64,000 nucleotides of DNA from Phanerodontia chrysosporium (GCA_001910725.1 MJGA01000001.1:620001-684000), one strand, 5' to 3'; positions 1 to 14,909 are shown, counted from the first letter of the stretch. Made by a program: numbers and translations. The notes: a model not told the origin generated them from the letters alone.

Positions 1-3000
1 GTGTCCTTGAACTCGCTGCTATCCAGTTCTCGACCCAACGACTCTATTTCGGAGGAGTTGGTGGAAACTATCGGGTTTGAAGAGATAGAACTCGCCATGG
101 AGATATTGGAAAACCGCACCAGCTTAAGCCAAGAGGTGACGTTCCATGCTGCGAGACATAGTTTATGGATCTCACTTTGCACATAGATCTCCCAGTATCT
201 GGCAAATGAGTCTGCCCCCATCCACAATTACGCAACGCCAGGCTCGTTCCCAAGTAGTAAGGGCTCGCTACATGTCTCGGCGGGGCATCATGAACATCGT
301 CTAGGTAGTGCCAACGGTTTCGACGAGGAATCCGCACGGGCGCGGATAGAAGAGACATTACGTGCCAACGCTGCCCGCCCTTTGTACACTGGAGTTGCCG
401 TATGTGTCCCTATTAACGCTACGTGCTTGAGTGCTCATTCCTTCTTAGCATGATGCTCCTGAAGTTCTGCCCCACGTCTACACATCGTCTTCCATGGCTT
501 CAGGCAATGTGCTCTCCCATCTGGGAAGTAAATTCATGCTTCCTATTGGCACTACCAGGGTCGATCATGAGGTTATACTTCGTTCACTTTGCGAGATATC
601 TAAACTCATGCGCAATGGGACAGGATTACGAGGAGGTGACAATCCCACCCGCTCGACCAGTGCCCCCACGGATGAACGAACGGCTAGTTTCGGTCTCCGA
701 GCTCGACCCATTGTGTAAAGGCTCGTTTCCGGTAAGTCAAATAGAACGCGTGACGCTGTTTACGCGCGCTCACGATGATTGTTAGGGATATACCTCTTTG
801 AACAGGATCCAGTCGATAGTGTACCACACGGCGTACCATACCAACGAGAATATGCTTGTATGCGGTCAGTCATTCTCTACGTTGATGTTGGTCCACTTCT
901 CCAACTGGTACCCCTTTAGCTCCCACTGGTGCTGTCCGTTGGTCTGTTCCTCGAGAGTATCTGTGCTAATCGGTGTGGTGACGTCGTGGATAGGGTAAAA
1001 CCGATGTGGCTATGCTGACAGTACTTCGAATACTGGATCAGTATAGATCCACCGCACCCACCACCCAGCCATTGGCATCGACCATAAACCGTGACGATTT
1101 CAAAATCATCTACGTGTATGTCGCTCTTTATGCATCCCAATGATGCCCTTCAGCCTTGCTGATAGTACCGCAGCGCCCCCATGAAAGCGCTTGCATCAGA
1201 GATCGTCCGCAAGCTCGGCAAGCGATTGCAGTGGCTGTCAATTCGCGTGAGGGAGCTTACAGGTACGACATTACAGCTGTCATGTATCACTGTGCTCACC
1301 CGAATAATAGGTGATATGCAGATGACCAAGGCAGAGATTGCTGAGACGCAAATTATCGTCACTACTCCTGAGAAGTGGGATGTCGTGACGAGGAAACCTA
1401 CTGGTGAAGGCGAATTGGCGTCGGTGCGTTCGGCAGAGCAACGCAACCGGTTGCAGACAATCTGAGCTCCGTTTCAGAAAGTCAAGCTTCTCATTATTGA
1501 TGAGGTCCATCTACTCAATGACGAGCGTGGTGCCGTCATTGAGACAATTGTCGCAAGGACACTACGACAGGTAGGCATAAGCAGCCCGCCATTCACATTT
1601 AACTAACCATGTAAACCTCTCAAGGTCGAGTCCAGCCAATCAGTCATTCGTATCGTCGGTCTTAGTGCCACCTTACCCAACTACATTGACGTGGCGGACT
1701 TCTTGGGCGTGAACCGTCATGTCGGTCTATTTTACTTTGATTCATCTTTCAGGCCCGTGCCTCTGGAACAGCACTTTATTGGCGTCAGAGGAAAGCCAGG
1801 CAGTCAGCAGTCTCGCAAGAACTTAGACCGTGCTACATTCGAAAAGGTCTCGGAACTCGTGCATCAAGGCCATCAAGTCATGGTCTTCGTTCATGCCCGG
1901 AAGGAGACAGTCAATACAGCCCTGGCTTTGAAAGATGCTGCCATGGTCGAAGGCTCTCTTGACGAATTCAGTTGCGAGGATCACCCGTCATATTCGCTGT
2001 TCAAGCGAGACATAGCACAGTCAAGAAACAAGGAGATGAAGCAGTTGTTCGACAACGGTTTTGGTATACATCACGCTGGCATGCTTCGCACGGACCGTAA
2101 CATGATGGAGCGCATGTTTGAAGCGCGAGCTATCAAGGTGAGTGCCCTCCATGTCGTGCGTTCTTGCGTCCGAAGCTCATATCTCAGGTTCTCTGCTGTA
2201 CAGCGACACTTGCTTGGGGTGTAAACTTGCCAGCGCATGCCGGTATGTCGGCTGTTTTTATGCATGGATTCGCCAGTTAAATACTCCCAAGTTATAATCA
2301 AGGGGACCCAAGTCTACGACAGTGCAAAGGGTGCCTTCACTGACCTCTCCGTCCTTGACGTTCTGCAAATTTTTGGTCGTGCTGGACGTCCTGGTTTGGA
2401 GAGCAGCGGTGTAGGATACATCTGCACAACGCATGACAAAGTGGATCATTATCTAGATGCAGTGATCTCACAGGTATGTATATCTGTCTTTCACAATGTT
2501 CTGCACAAGCTGACGATCGACGCTACAGAACCCAATCGAATCCAAGTATGGCAGCTGTTTTCTGATTCTCGTGACGATGGCTCACAAGGCGTTAGGTTCA
2601 TTACGGGCATTATCGATGCTCTCAATGCTGAAATAGCCTTGGGCACCGTCGCTAATGTCCATGATGCAATTCGGTGGTTAGGTTATACCTATCTATTCGT
2701 ACGAATGCGTAAAAACCCCTTGCAATATGGTGCGTGGGGTAACGGCGTGTTGACGAGGTTCACTCATCGGCTCTTTGCAGGCATCCCATGGGATGAGGTA
2801 CAAGATGATCCCTTTTTGAATGGCAAGCGCACATCTCTGGTATCACAGGCTGCGCGCCAGCTTGCAGAAGCACGCATGGTTGCCTTTGAGCGCGACACGG
2901 GGAACCTTGTTATCACCGACTTGGGAAGAATTGCGGCAAAGTACTATATTCGTCATAGTTCCATCGAGCTATTCAACAAGGAATTCCGACCCAAAATGAC

Positions 3001-5520
3001 CGAAGCTGATGCGTTGGCTGTATTGTGTATGAGCACTGAGGTAAGCTGACGTTGATCGGAACCACGCTTTCTCTAACAGTTCGCCTCAGTTCAACCAAAT
3101 TCAAGTCCGCGAAAATGAGGTCAAAGAACTCGAGCAGCTCATGGAGGCCGCGCCATGCAAAGTGAGAGTAAGTTCTCGCAAAGACCCCTTCGACGGCAGG
3201 CAGCTAAGGAGATAACAGGGCGGGACCGACACCAGCCAAGGAAAGGTCAACATCCTTTTGCAGGCCTATATCAGCGGTTATCGCCCAGAGGACTTCGCTC
3301 TCGTTTCTGATCAAGCCTATGCCGCACAGAACGGGGGCCGTATCGTCCGCGCTCTACTCGAGATTGCAATCAGTCGAAAGTGGGCTAACGCTGCCTCCGT
3401 CTTGATGGGCTTGAGCAAAGCGATTGAGAAGCGTTTATGGCCGTTCGATCAACCTCTGAAGCAATTCTCGCTCAAGCAGGACGTCTTCTATGGGCTCGAG
3501 CGTTTTGCGGATGACTACGCTGTGTCTGAGCTAGCGGAGATGACAGCGGAAGAACTCGGAAAACTGGTCCATCTCAATGAGAAACACGGGTCGGCTATTC
3601 GAGATGCGGCACAACGTTTCCCGACCGTTGGGATCTCGTACAGCCTCCGCCCTCTGGGCCCTGACGTCCTCAAGATCAGTACTCGCGTCACCCGAGAATT
3701 CAAGTGGGATGCAAAAGTCCATCACAATGTGGAACCGTTCTGGCTCTGGGTAGAAGACCACGAAGGGCTTATCATTCTCCAAATCTCACACCTCGTCTTC
3801 CGACAGTCAACCGAGGCCCTGGACGTCGACTTCATCATCTCGATACCTCACGCTAAGCCGCCTCCTTCCGTCACTATTCGTTTCGTCTCAGACAAGTGGA
3901 TGGGCGCCGAACAAGAAGTCGTACTCCCGCTCGACGACCTCGTTATGCCCAGCCTTGCGGATTCACATGCTCCTCGTCTGGACATGCCTTTCCTGACGCT
4001 CGGCGTGCTCCGCGATCAGGTTCTCCAAGACGCGTTGTCTACACAAGTCCATGGCCTCAACGGAATCCAGTCACAGGTATTCTGGAGTATAGTCAACACA
4101 AGAGCGCATTCGCTGTTCTGTGCCCCTTCCGGTTCTGGGAAATCCATGCTCGGACTGCTCGCCTTGTGGTAAGTCGCCGCCTCTTTTCAGCATTGTCGAA
4201 AAACGCTCAATCCATGTTTGGCTTAGGCGCACCCTTCGAGACGCACCTCGAGGCTCATGGGCTCTTCTCGTAGCTCCACGACGTACCCTCCTGAACGAAT
4301 TCCTTGCAGATCTTCGACCTGTCTGTCGACTGTTGGACATAGCGGTCGAGACCATTGGACTCGACTCGTCCTTGACGTCGCCGTCCGGGAGATGCATCCG
4401 TCTTGCCACGGCGAGTACATTGCGCACGATACTGTCCAAAACCCCGCTAGACCGTCGCAGGAATATTTTCGGCACTCTCCGTCTTGTCGTCTGCGAGAAC
4501 ATCGAACTGCTGGACTCCGCATACGAACTGGCAGTCTCCGCCCTACTGCATGCTACTCAACAGCTTCCGGTTCGGTTCATTGGTATCTCGAGCTCTCTGA
4601 ACGACCCAGTGGACCTCGCAGCGTGGCTGAACGTCGACCCGCAAGCATTACATAGTTTCCGGCCCATCGATCGTGACCAATCACTCACCGTCTCAACGCA
4701 TACCTTCACCATCCCGCAATCCGCCGCATTATTCAAAGCGATGGCAAAACCTGCGCATGCCGCGATTCAAGGAGCACCCGGGGAGCCTGCGATTGTCTTC
4801 GTCCCATCGCGTGGACAGTGTCGATCCGTGGCTTTGGATCTGATCACACAGTGTGCGCTCGAGACGGAGACCACGAGAGGATATCTCAGCGAAGATATCT
4901 CACCGGACGCATTAGAACATTATCTGGCCCGACTACAAGAACGAAGTCTCGTCGACTTCGTCACGCGCGGTATTGGCTTCTTCCACGAGGGCATACTTCG
5001 ACAAGACCGGATGTTGATCCTCGAGCTCTACGCGGAAGGCATAGTTCGTGTCCTCGTTGTTCCACATGATTCCTGCTGGTCACTTCCTGTCCGCGCTGCT
5101 ACCGTTGTGGTCATGGGTACGCAGTATGTGCACGTTGCGCGCGATGGTTCCGAACGTCAACTCCGAGATTACACACTGGAAGAACTTGTCCGGATGCAAG
5201 GGCGTGCGGTGCGGCATAACGGGGCGGGTCACTTCCACCTGTTCTGTCAGGCGGAAGCCAAGGACACTATCATGCGCTTCCTCGCCGACGGTCTGCCGCT
5301 GGAGTCCAAGCTGCTGGAAGGGGATGAACTGCGGACGTGGTACTTGGAGGAGCGCAAGCGAGGCGCGATAAGGAACAAGAAAGATGCTGTCGAAGCACTG
5401 TCTTTCACTTTCCTTTCACATCGCCTCCAGACCAACCCCGTATTTTACGATGCCCCTACGGAAGGTGACAAGAGTTATAGATTATCCCGCATTGTAGATG
5501 ATCTAGACGCAAACCCCTGA
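1..5520 (+). CDS. SLH1: Slh1/ASCC3-like Ski2-family RNA helicase, 5' partial
   Basis: Large helicase of the ribosome quality control trigger (RQT) complex, which in yeast splits collided ribosomes. The reading frame enters from outside the window; many short introns interrupt it (for example 1116-1173, splitting the Val codon of YVAPMKA). The first helicase cassette is complete: Walker A APTGAGKT (split by an intron near 940-1000), [18 protein letters not shown] near 1500, [18 protein letters not shown] and [11 protein letters not shown] Sec63 domain follows at about 3260-4020. The second cassette keeps Walker A (APSGSGKS, near 4125) but has CENIELL instead of DExH near 4492, ISSSLN for motif III and MQGRAVRHN for motif VI, so it is probably inactive. 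The protein stops about 30 residues into the expected second Sec63 domain. Brr2 is the main alternative, but the first-cassette motifs and the shortened C-terminus fit Slh1 better. Confidence 0.88.
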
Positions 5521-5596
5521 TCCTGTCTATTAATGTACATACAACTAGCTTGTGGGAGAACGACTATGCCCGTATAGATCCTGCCCAGCACCCGAC

Positions 5597-7470
5597 CTAT
5601 GGCCGCATGTATTTCTTCAGACCCTGCAGTCGCTCAGCCGCCTGCTTCAAAGTATCGGTATCCTTGCAGAATGCGAATCGTGCATAGTGCTCGCCAATAC
5701 CGACGTGCTCCTTGCAGTAAAACTGGGAACCGCGTCAGTAGATCACTCACAGTCGACAGGCTTCGGTCTTACCTCGCTGACAGGGATTGACGAGACTCCA
5801 ATTTCCATTGCGATAAACCAGCAGGCCCTAAGTGGCAATAGTGAGGTTTCGGCCGCTGGGAGAAGCGAGAGGACTTACTTGAAATCTCTGCCACGATTCA
5901 GGACACTATCTGGGAAAGGATAGTCCTCGGGCCAAGTCAACTTCGAGATATCCTGTACATCATATCTGGTTCAAGCACGGTCCGCGGAAGTGATCCGAGG
6001 AGAAACTCACGAGAAGCATAAAGTAGCTGCCCTCCGGAAGAGTGTATCGGGCTCCCAAGCGATCGAACGCGTCTGCGAGGATCGCCCTCCGCTCAACATA
6101 TTCAGCGCACTGCGTCTCCACGAATTGACGTTTGCGGCACTGCTCCAAGCCTGCGGCCACGGCCTCCTGCATCGGTGAGTTACTACAGAATACGATGCGT
6201 GTCGTAGCCGCAAGTGTGGGCTGGATCAGCCACGACGGGCCGATGAGCCAACCGATACGCCAACCCGTCGCTGAGAACATCTCTGCCAGGCGGTGAATGA
6301 GCGAGATGATTAGGTGGGAGGGCGGGCTAGGACTTACTGCCAGCGGAGCCCACCGTTACGGTACGTTCCCACATACCGGGGAGGGTCGCGAAACGGACGT
6401 GCTCCTTGCCGTCGAAGACGAGGGTATCGTACTGATAGCGTGGAAGACGCGTTGAGTTCCCAAAGGATTCAAGGGTAATTGCGGAAGTGACTCACCACTT
6501 CGTCAGACTGGACAATGAGGTTGAACTCCTCGGCCAGAGCGGCGATCTTCTCGAGTTCTGCTTTGCTGAAGACCTTGCCTACCGGATTGTGCGGGGTGTT
6601 TATTATGATCATCTTAGTGCGAGGGGTGATCGCCGCGCTACAAAAGAGGAGTGTGTCAGACAATAAGTACGTCTCGATTAGATCGGCCAGTACACGTACC
6701 GAAGTTCATCGAAATCGACCTTCCAGTCGTCGCTGGTCAGCTTGGACTTCGAGAGGTCGGGATGCAGTGGCACATAAACACATTTTCCGCCGTGGAAGAC
6801 CACGGATGGCAGGTACTGGTCGAAGAAAGGCTCAAACATAATGACCTCGTCGCCAGGGTTAATGAAGGCCGTAAACATGGAGTACTGGCCTGTCAAAACT
6901 AAGGTTAGCATGTTCGCAAACTGTACAGGCCTTGTGCTCGCCTTCATTCGCCCCGCTAGTAATGAGAATCTCCGAGTCGACGTCAAGCTCGCGTCCGAAG
7001 GCAGGGCTGAGGTAGTTCTTGAGGGCTTCCCTGAGCCTGATACGCCCTTTGGGATGCGAGTAGTGGTTCGCAACGACGGTGCTCAAAGCCTCGCCGGCAG
7101 CGTCCTTGATCCACTGCGGAGGCGAGAAGTTCATGTAGCCTTGGCCGAGGTTAATACAATCGGCGGGCAGGTTGGCAGCACTGGGGAATGCGGAGACGCG
7201 TAAGGGATCATGCAGATGGTGTGCAAGGCAGGCTACGTACTTGAAGACGGACCACACATCCTGCGCCAAAGCTCGACCCTCCTCGAGGCGTTGCGCTACG
7301 GGATGCAGAGCGCGAGTGCCGTCTGGCTTGGACGCAGCGCCGTTCGTGTGACCGTTGAGGGCACCCATGAGTGTTCTGGAGAAGGTGTGGGACGTGCGGG
7401 TTGCCGCTGCTTTTATAGTGCTCCTGAGAAAGGGCCTTGAGGCAGATGGTAAGAGGCGAGTCAGACTCAT
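5597..7470 (-). CDS. BNA3: Kynurenine aminotransferase / cysteine-S-conjugate beta-lyase type PLP enzyme
   Basis: Fold-type I aminotransferase, class I/II. The N-terminus (MSLTRLLPSASRPFLRST...) is rich in Arg, Ser and Thr and lacks acidic residues, as in a mitochondrial presequence, so the first ATG at 7470 was chosen. The body contains INLGQGYMNFSPP, ITSGANEG, FEPFFDQY, NTPHNPVGKVFS, and the PLP-lysine motif VGSAGKMFSATGWRIGW, whose Lys codon is split by an intron near 6290-6340. The last exon reads FYCKEHVGIGEHYARFAFCK and ends at LKKYMRP. Members such as yeast Bna3 convert kynurenine to kynurenate and also act on other amino acids with 2-oxoacids. At least five introns are needed. It converges on the helicase gene with only 76 bp between stops. 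Substrate choice cannot be read from sequence alone. Confidence 0.88.
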
Positions 7471-8054
7471 CCTTACACTGACTTATGATTCCGGGGTACT
7501 CGGTTTGGTAACAACAATATTTCGGTCATATAATGCGATTGACGCCAGAACTCGCGTGCAACTCACGCAATGAAACCCGGCTCTGGAACACATCACACGC
7601 TTTTCCAGCTACTCGGAACAAGGATGAGCGTTGCGGTGAGATGCCGTGCTCTCAGTGAGACTACCGGTGTTGATGAGCAGCCACTCGTTTGGCGGGCAAT
7701 GTGGGATATGCCACACGCCTCGGCCACCTCTCTGGGTGGGTCGGACGCATGCAGCTTCATTTCGTCTCATCGTACGTGGCACTGCTATCTACCGTCAGTT
7801 AGCTTACTTGGTGGCGGTATAGAACGTCGTGCTCTGCCACAGATGCGCGGCTTTGCCGGGATGATCAAGTGCTGCAGGTGACATGTGCCATCCGCGTACG
7901 CAGCACTCGCCTGTGACAAAGGCTCCGAGCTCGGACGTGCGTGAGTCCTGCCTCGGAGGAGCTTACGGGGCGTAACGCAGTGTGATACAATTAAAAATAC
8001 AACATGTCTCCGAAGAATGCATAAATACCAACACATACATAGCAAAATATCCAA
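7471..8054. other. Intergenic region, 584 bp
   Basis: It lies between the start of the aminotransferase gene and the 3' end of ESA1, both on the minus strand. It should hold the aminotransferase promoter and the ESA1 3' UTR. I see no convincing coding exon, RNA gene or repeat in it. Confidence 0.5.
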
Positions 8055-9908
<1,854 letters not shown>

Positions 9909-11723
9909 GGCCGTTCGAGTAAGAGTGGAATCTCGAGACTTCGACGCTCTTTCGACTGACTCAACGAAAACGGTGCGACCGCGCTTATGACTAAGCAGCA
10001 TCGTACAAGGTGCATTTCCGTATTTGGATATCACTGTATTCGCTTGGCTACACTAGGAGTCCTGCTAGCAGCAATTGATACGACTATTTGATACGATTCG
10101 CAATCATAGTGTCTTCTGTGTCAGCTGCTTTACAGCAATAAAGATAGTAGACGGCGTACGGTAGCATACTACAGCTCGGGGGAACCTGCGCACTGCTCTC
10201 AAAACGCAGAACCATGCAGCCATCGAGGGTTTAGACGTCCTGCCGATAGTTCGAACTTAGAGATATCAACATTTCGCATAATCCCATATTTATAGCAGTA
10301 TGAGTGATTTTAAGGCCTGCGAACCTCCAGAAATACATGCATGTGAGCGGTATCTCCGGGTGACAGGGGGTCAACATGCTTGACGAGACTGAGCGCGAGG
10401 CCGCAAACGGCCCTTGCAGTGAACCATGCGTGGATATTCTAGGGCTTCGCAATACCGCATGCAGCTGGCATGCCATGACGGGCATCGCCAGGTGTAGGTT
10501 GCGCCCCTTAGCAGCCCACCTCATGGCCACACGTACGACAGATTTTACGTCGGATGTCGGGTACTATGTGGCCAGAGTTTGCACCCTGATGATAGGAGAA
10601 ATGTGTCTCAGCCCTGCCGCCGGGATGAGGATAACGGATGCAATGGAATGGAGAAGTCGTGGGCTCGGGAGCAGAAGACGGTTCTCGGTCGTCCTGAACG
10701 CGTCCAGACGGGCGTATCACTTGGCGAGTACGTACGCTACCCCGAGCTACGCGCATGGACTTGCAACGCAAGACCCTTAAAGCGCTCCCGACCGTTCCCG
10801 TATTTTAACGCGACATCACGACATTTTGCGAGGGCGATAGAGGACAGAGTGTCCGACAGGTCCACTTCGGCGACGAAAGACGCTGTGAGAGGCAGAAGAG
10901 CGGGTGGTGTGCCTCCCGGTCTCAAGCAACGAGAACCTGCGAGAAACATGCTGTTCAGTCAGCAACGGCTATGATATCACCATGAAAGCCGGAGCTGGGT
11001 CCAGAGAATGGATCGATTGCCTCGCCCCGACCCCTTCGTGGGTGTGTGGGATACGTATTGAAGATTAAACCAGGTTCTTCCCATACATGCCTATTCTCGT
11101 CGTCGACGACCCTCCAAGTCCGCATGAGGCTATCAAGAAAATTCCGAGGCGTGCACAGGAAAGCTCGACTGGAAAGGAACTCGGATTGCCACGGACCCTG
11201 CGGTAAAGGTGCATCTTCGGTGGCTCGACGAGATACCTCGGTTATGATCTATGAGAAAAGAGCACGAGTGAATGTAGAAACGATATGATCGCCCTACGGA
11301 AGGAATACTGGGCGCGTAGTCCGCGGTTGAGTCAGGCGACTCGACGCGGATGCATGCGAATCGCTTCTTCTGGTCCAGTGACTCGCGTGTATCAAGCACA
11401 GCAGCTCGTTCTTCGGTTACGGTGTCCGTCGTTGCGAGCCGCACTGTATCGCCATAATGAGGTTTATTCTCCCATCGGATGCGGCGTGACAACAACCGCG
11501 TCCAATGCTTCCTATGGGGAGAATCTTCATGACATTTCAGCGAGATCAAGGCTAACACTGACTATTCTTAGGCTTTGCCTCGCACTCCATAGCTCGCCGC
11601 ACGGCAGACAGCATTCATGAATAGCTCTCGAATGTGACGATGGCGGTCATAGTCAGGTACAACTTAGAGTTAGGCGCGCCCCGGCGTCGAAACTTTGTTC
11701 GTGCCTTGCATCGTGCCGCAATC

Positions 11724-11732
11724 TTATCAGAT
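11724..11732 (-). promoter_or_regulatory. Candidate iron-responsive GATA factor site (ATCTGATAA)
   Basis: On the minus strand this reads ATCTGATAA, an exact match to ATCWGATAA, the site known for fungal GATA iron repressors (Fep1, SreA, Urbs1). A second TTATC (GATAA) core lies about 16 bp further on. It sits about 890 bp upstream of the ferric reductase start. A 9-bp match can occur by chance, so the link is inference. Confidence 0.35.
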
Positions 11733-12244
11733 AGCAATTCCCAGCCTGATTATCTCCAGTTGCATTGATCTCGCCGCGCGCGCTCCGCCAACATCTCCCG
11801 AGTCTCAAACGGCCACGTCCACGCGTGGGCCACACAGGTCGTTCTACGGCCCTCACGCGGTTCCGAAGACGTGCTCACGTTGCAGGAACGTCGCGATGTA
11901 CAAGTAAGATCAGGTAAGCTCATTGGTATGGACCGCATACGCGGCGCCAAGCGTCAGAGGATCTAATTTTTGCGCCGCAGGCTACTGTCCCTGTGGCAAA
12001 GCACCTCGTCGCAGGGCGACACTGTCACTTCAGCGCCTCGACCATGCGGTCACTCGACGCTTCTTGACTTTCAGAGGACGCTGCCCTCGTCTTCTAGACT
12101 CAATGAAAGATAGAGGACGGATCGTCATTGGTTCACGACCCGTTACAAGCTCGTCTCTTACCGAAGCTTGACCGTCCTCATCCCGAAACATACCCGCCGC
12201 AACGCAACGGTGACTGTGCGTGTCAGGTTGCTCATGTGCATTGA

Positions 12245-12478
12245 ATGTTTGTGGAGAGCCACTTCTTTGACGCACTCGACATCTTCCAGAACCCCCACTA
12301 TCGTCTACCCCGCGATCCTGGGGTTGAATTGTCCGAGCATTCGAAGACGTTTAGCCACCCCGCTGTCAGTGCCAAAGTACCTTCTCAAGATGGACTTTTG
12401 CTCCCGTCGGAGCTACCGCCGGATGATATGCTTCGTCGTCATCGGAGCGGAATACCTTACGACTCGGACAAGACATGA
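12245..12478 (+). CDS. Small ORF of unknown coding status (77 aa)
   Basis: Open frame with acceptable fungal codon use, beginning MFVESHFFDALDIFQNPHYR and ending GIPYDSDKT. No family was recognised and no flanking exons could be joined with confidence. It may be a terminal exon, a remnant of a decayed gene, or chance. It lies just upstream of the ferric reductase TATA box. Confidence 0.2.
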   Translation: MFVESHFFDALDIFQNPHYRLPRDPGVELSEHSKTFSHPAVSAKVPSQDGLLLPSELPPDDMLRRHRSGIPYDSDKT

Positions 12479-12552
12479 ACGTGAATCACCTGGGTCAATA
12501 TCCCGAATTTGTTAGGTTCTCCAAAGAACCCAGGATGTAGCGCGGTCTATCA

Positions 12553-12562
12553 TATATATAAA
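12553..12562 (+). promoter_or_regulatory. TATA box of the ferric reductase gene
   Basis: TATATATAAA lies 57 bp before the ATG at 12619. It is followed by a C/T-rich stretch, the usual layout of a fungal core promoter for an inducible gene. Confidence 0.65.
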
Positions 12563-12618
12563 CCTCCTCCCCGATAGCCAAGCCAGCTACCAGGGCATCC
12601 TTCAAAGGCTTTCAGCTA

Positions 12619-14909
12619 ATGGCCGGCATCTCTGCGCTCACCCGTCGCTTCAGTCCTACTCCAGCCGACTTGGCCCTGAAGGCTGAAGAGCAGAGAAAAT
12701 ATGTCAAGGACCTCTGGATTTTCCTTTCCTGCGTCGTAGCCTGTCTCACCGCAGTTCGCGCGGCACGATTGCTCCTCGCCTTCGCCATCTCTCCTCGCCC
12801 CGCCAGGTCTCAATCATCCGAGAAGGTTGATCCTGAGATGGCTCGCACTAGAAACAATGGCAAGATATCTCTCAGACGGCTGCCTGCGGCTTTTTCGTCG
12901 GCTTTCAGGGTAGTGGCCTTTCGCTTGAATATCCCCGTCGGTCCAGGGTCTGTCGCCACAGTGTCCGAACTGCTCTTCATCCTTGGCTACATCGCGACAA
13001 TGCTGGTTCTCCTGCTGATCGATAGTGAGTCAATCGACAGTGACGTTTCGTAGCCGAAACTGATCGCACAACACCTAGCCAACGATCTGGATACCTGGTT
13101 CTACGAAGATCGGGCAGCCCACTTGGCCTCTTGCCAACTGCCGCTGGTCGTTGCGCTAGCGGGGAAGAATAACATCATTTCTTGTGAGTAGGGCTTGCCG
13201 ACTTAATGCCAGCGTCATACTCAACAAGTCTAGGGTTCACGGGTGTCAGCCACGAGAAGGTACACACTGCCAAGCAATTCCCAACATTATTCGCATGTTG
13301 ACATGAGTTCCTCGGCAGCTGAATATTCTTCATCGGGCTGCTGCGAGGACATGCCTCCTGTTTTTGTGGTTACACGCGGTTGCTCGTGCATCAAGCGGGT
13401 ACGTATGGAGCCAGCGATAACAGATGTATTCGTTCCATGCTAACGCGGAAAGAAAAGTCTCCCAGAGCAGTTCGAGTTCACGCACGGGTGGATGAGGTGG
13501 GGCGCGGTGGGCCTCGCAGCATTCACCCTGGCTGCCATCCTGTCGCTGCGTCCCATTCGGAACGCCTTCTTCGAGTTTTTCTTGATCTCGCACATCGTCC
13601 TCATCGGGTAAGCCGCTATCAGCGGGGTCCTCTACCCCACATTGACAACCGTTGCAGGATCTTCCTGATCGCTGGCTTCCTCCACACGCGCCACCCTGGG
13701 TGAGCACCCACAGCTAGTCTTGTGGACACGCGCTGATGCACATGTCAAGGTTCGGCGAATACTTGTGGCCGGCACTCGTCGTATGGGCGTTTGACAGAGT
13801 TCTCCGCGGCGCCCGACTGGTATGGAATAACCGCTTCGGGGTGTCGAAGGAGAAACACCATTGCACAGCGACCGCCGAGCTCATTTCCTCGGACACGGTT
13901 CGCCTCACTCTCCGTCGGACGTTCAAGTGGCGCCCGGGCCAACATGCATACGTTATCCTACCGACCGTTAGCACTCTCCCGACTGAGGCGCACCCCTTCA
14001 CCATTGCCAGCATTCCCGAAGCCTCCGAGGATTCGAAGGATCGCGATGTCGTGTTTCTCATCCGTGGTCGCGAAGGGTTCACCGGCCGTCTGAGGGACCT
14101 TGCCGCGAATGGTACCTGCACTGTTCCGGCCCTCGTCGATGGCCCATATGGATGCCCACCAGACTTGACACGGTTCTCAACATGCATCCTCATCGCCGGT
14201 GGCTCTGGTGTCTCGTATACTCTGCCATTACTCCTCAACTTGGTTCGGTACGTACTCACTGGTCCATGCAACTTTGTATCAAAAGCTCATTGTTCCCTCA
14301 GTCAAGCTAAATCGGGCAAGTCATCGGTCAAGAGAGTGGTCTTCGTGTGGTCTGTTCGTGAAGCCGGTGAGATCAGCCGCTTCAACATTTGTCGCTGGCA
14401 ATGCTGACGGTACTGTACCAGACCATGTCAAATGGATCTCGCAGGCCTTGGGCGAAGCGTTGACCGCCGCACAATCCACCAGCTTGTCGGTGGATCCTCG
14501 GGTGTACATCACAGGCTCGACCCCTCCTACGCCCCCACTACCCACAGTAGGATACGCCGATTCCGACAGGGGATCCCTCAACGTGGAGTCCCCGATATCC
14601 GAAAAAGATGTCAAAATGAGCTTGCCCGCCTATTCTGCGCTCCGTATTCACCACGGTCGCCCGAGTATCCGGAAGCTCCTTCAAGAGGAGATTGGCGCGT
14701 CCGCTGGCCAGGTCTCGGTCGATGGTGAGCTGCTTTCGCCGAATGGCATCTGCCACCCTTCTAATGTTGCTCGAACAGTTGCTGGGCCTTCTGGCTTGTC
14801 TCAGTCCATCGCTCAGGTGCTGGCTTCTGACATCACCAGCCCGATGAACGTCCTCCGCGGTGCACCGTCGGTCAGCTTGCACGTCGAGACCTTCGGCATG
14901 ACTCGTTGA
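12619..14909 (+). CDS. Ferric/cupric reductase transmembrane component (FRE family)
   Basis: Plasma-membrane flavocytochrome that reduces Fe3+ or Cu2+ outside the cell with electrons from cytosolic NADPH. The N-terminal half is hydrophobic with several membrane segments (DLWIFLSCVVACLTAV, LLFILGYIATMLVLLLI, LPLVVALAGKNNIIS). Paired heme-ligand histidines fit HRAAARTCLLFLWLHAVAR and FFLISHIVLIG...FLHTRHPG. The FAD-binding domain is marked by WRPGQHAYVILPT and HPFTIASIP, and the NADPH-binding part by DGPYGCPPDL and LIAGGSGVSYTLPLL. The C-terminus is VSLHVETFGMTR, with the conserved HVETF element. Several short introns interrupt the gene, for example between HTRHPG and FGEYLW near 13701-13750. 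A TATA box and a distant GATA site suggest iron-regulated expression. No multicopper oxidase or iron permease gene is adjacent. Confidence 0.88.

Larger units (their letters stand above)
9909..12618. other. Gene-poor region, 2.7 kb
   Basis: Divergent intergenic stretch between ESA1 (minus) and the ferric reductase gene (plus). Both strands carry only short open frames with no domain I recognise. It holds a consensus fungal GATA iron-regulator site at 11724, a weak small-ORF candidate at 12245 and a TATA box at 12553. No tRNA, inverted-repeat element or transposase remnant was seen. Confidence 0.5.
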
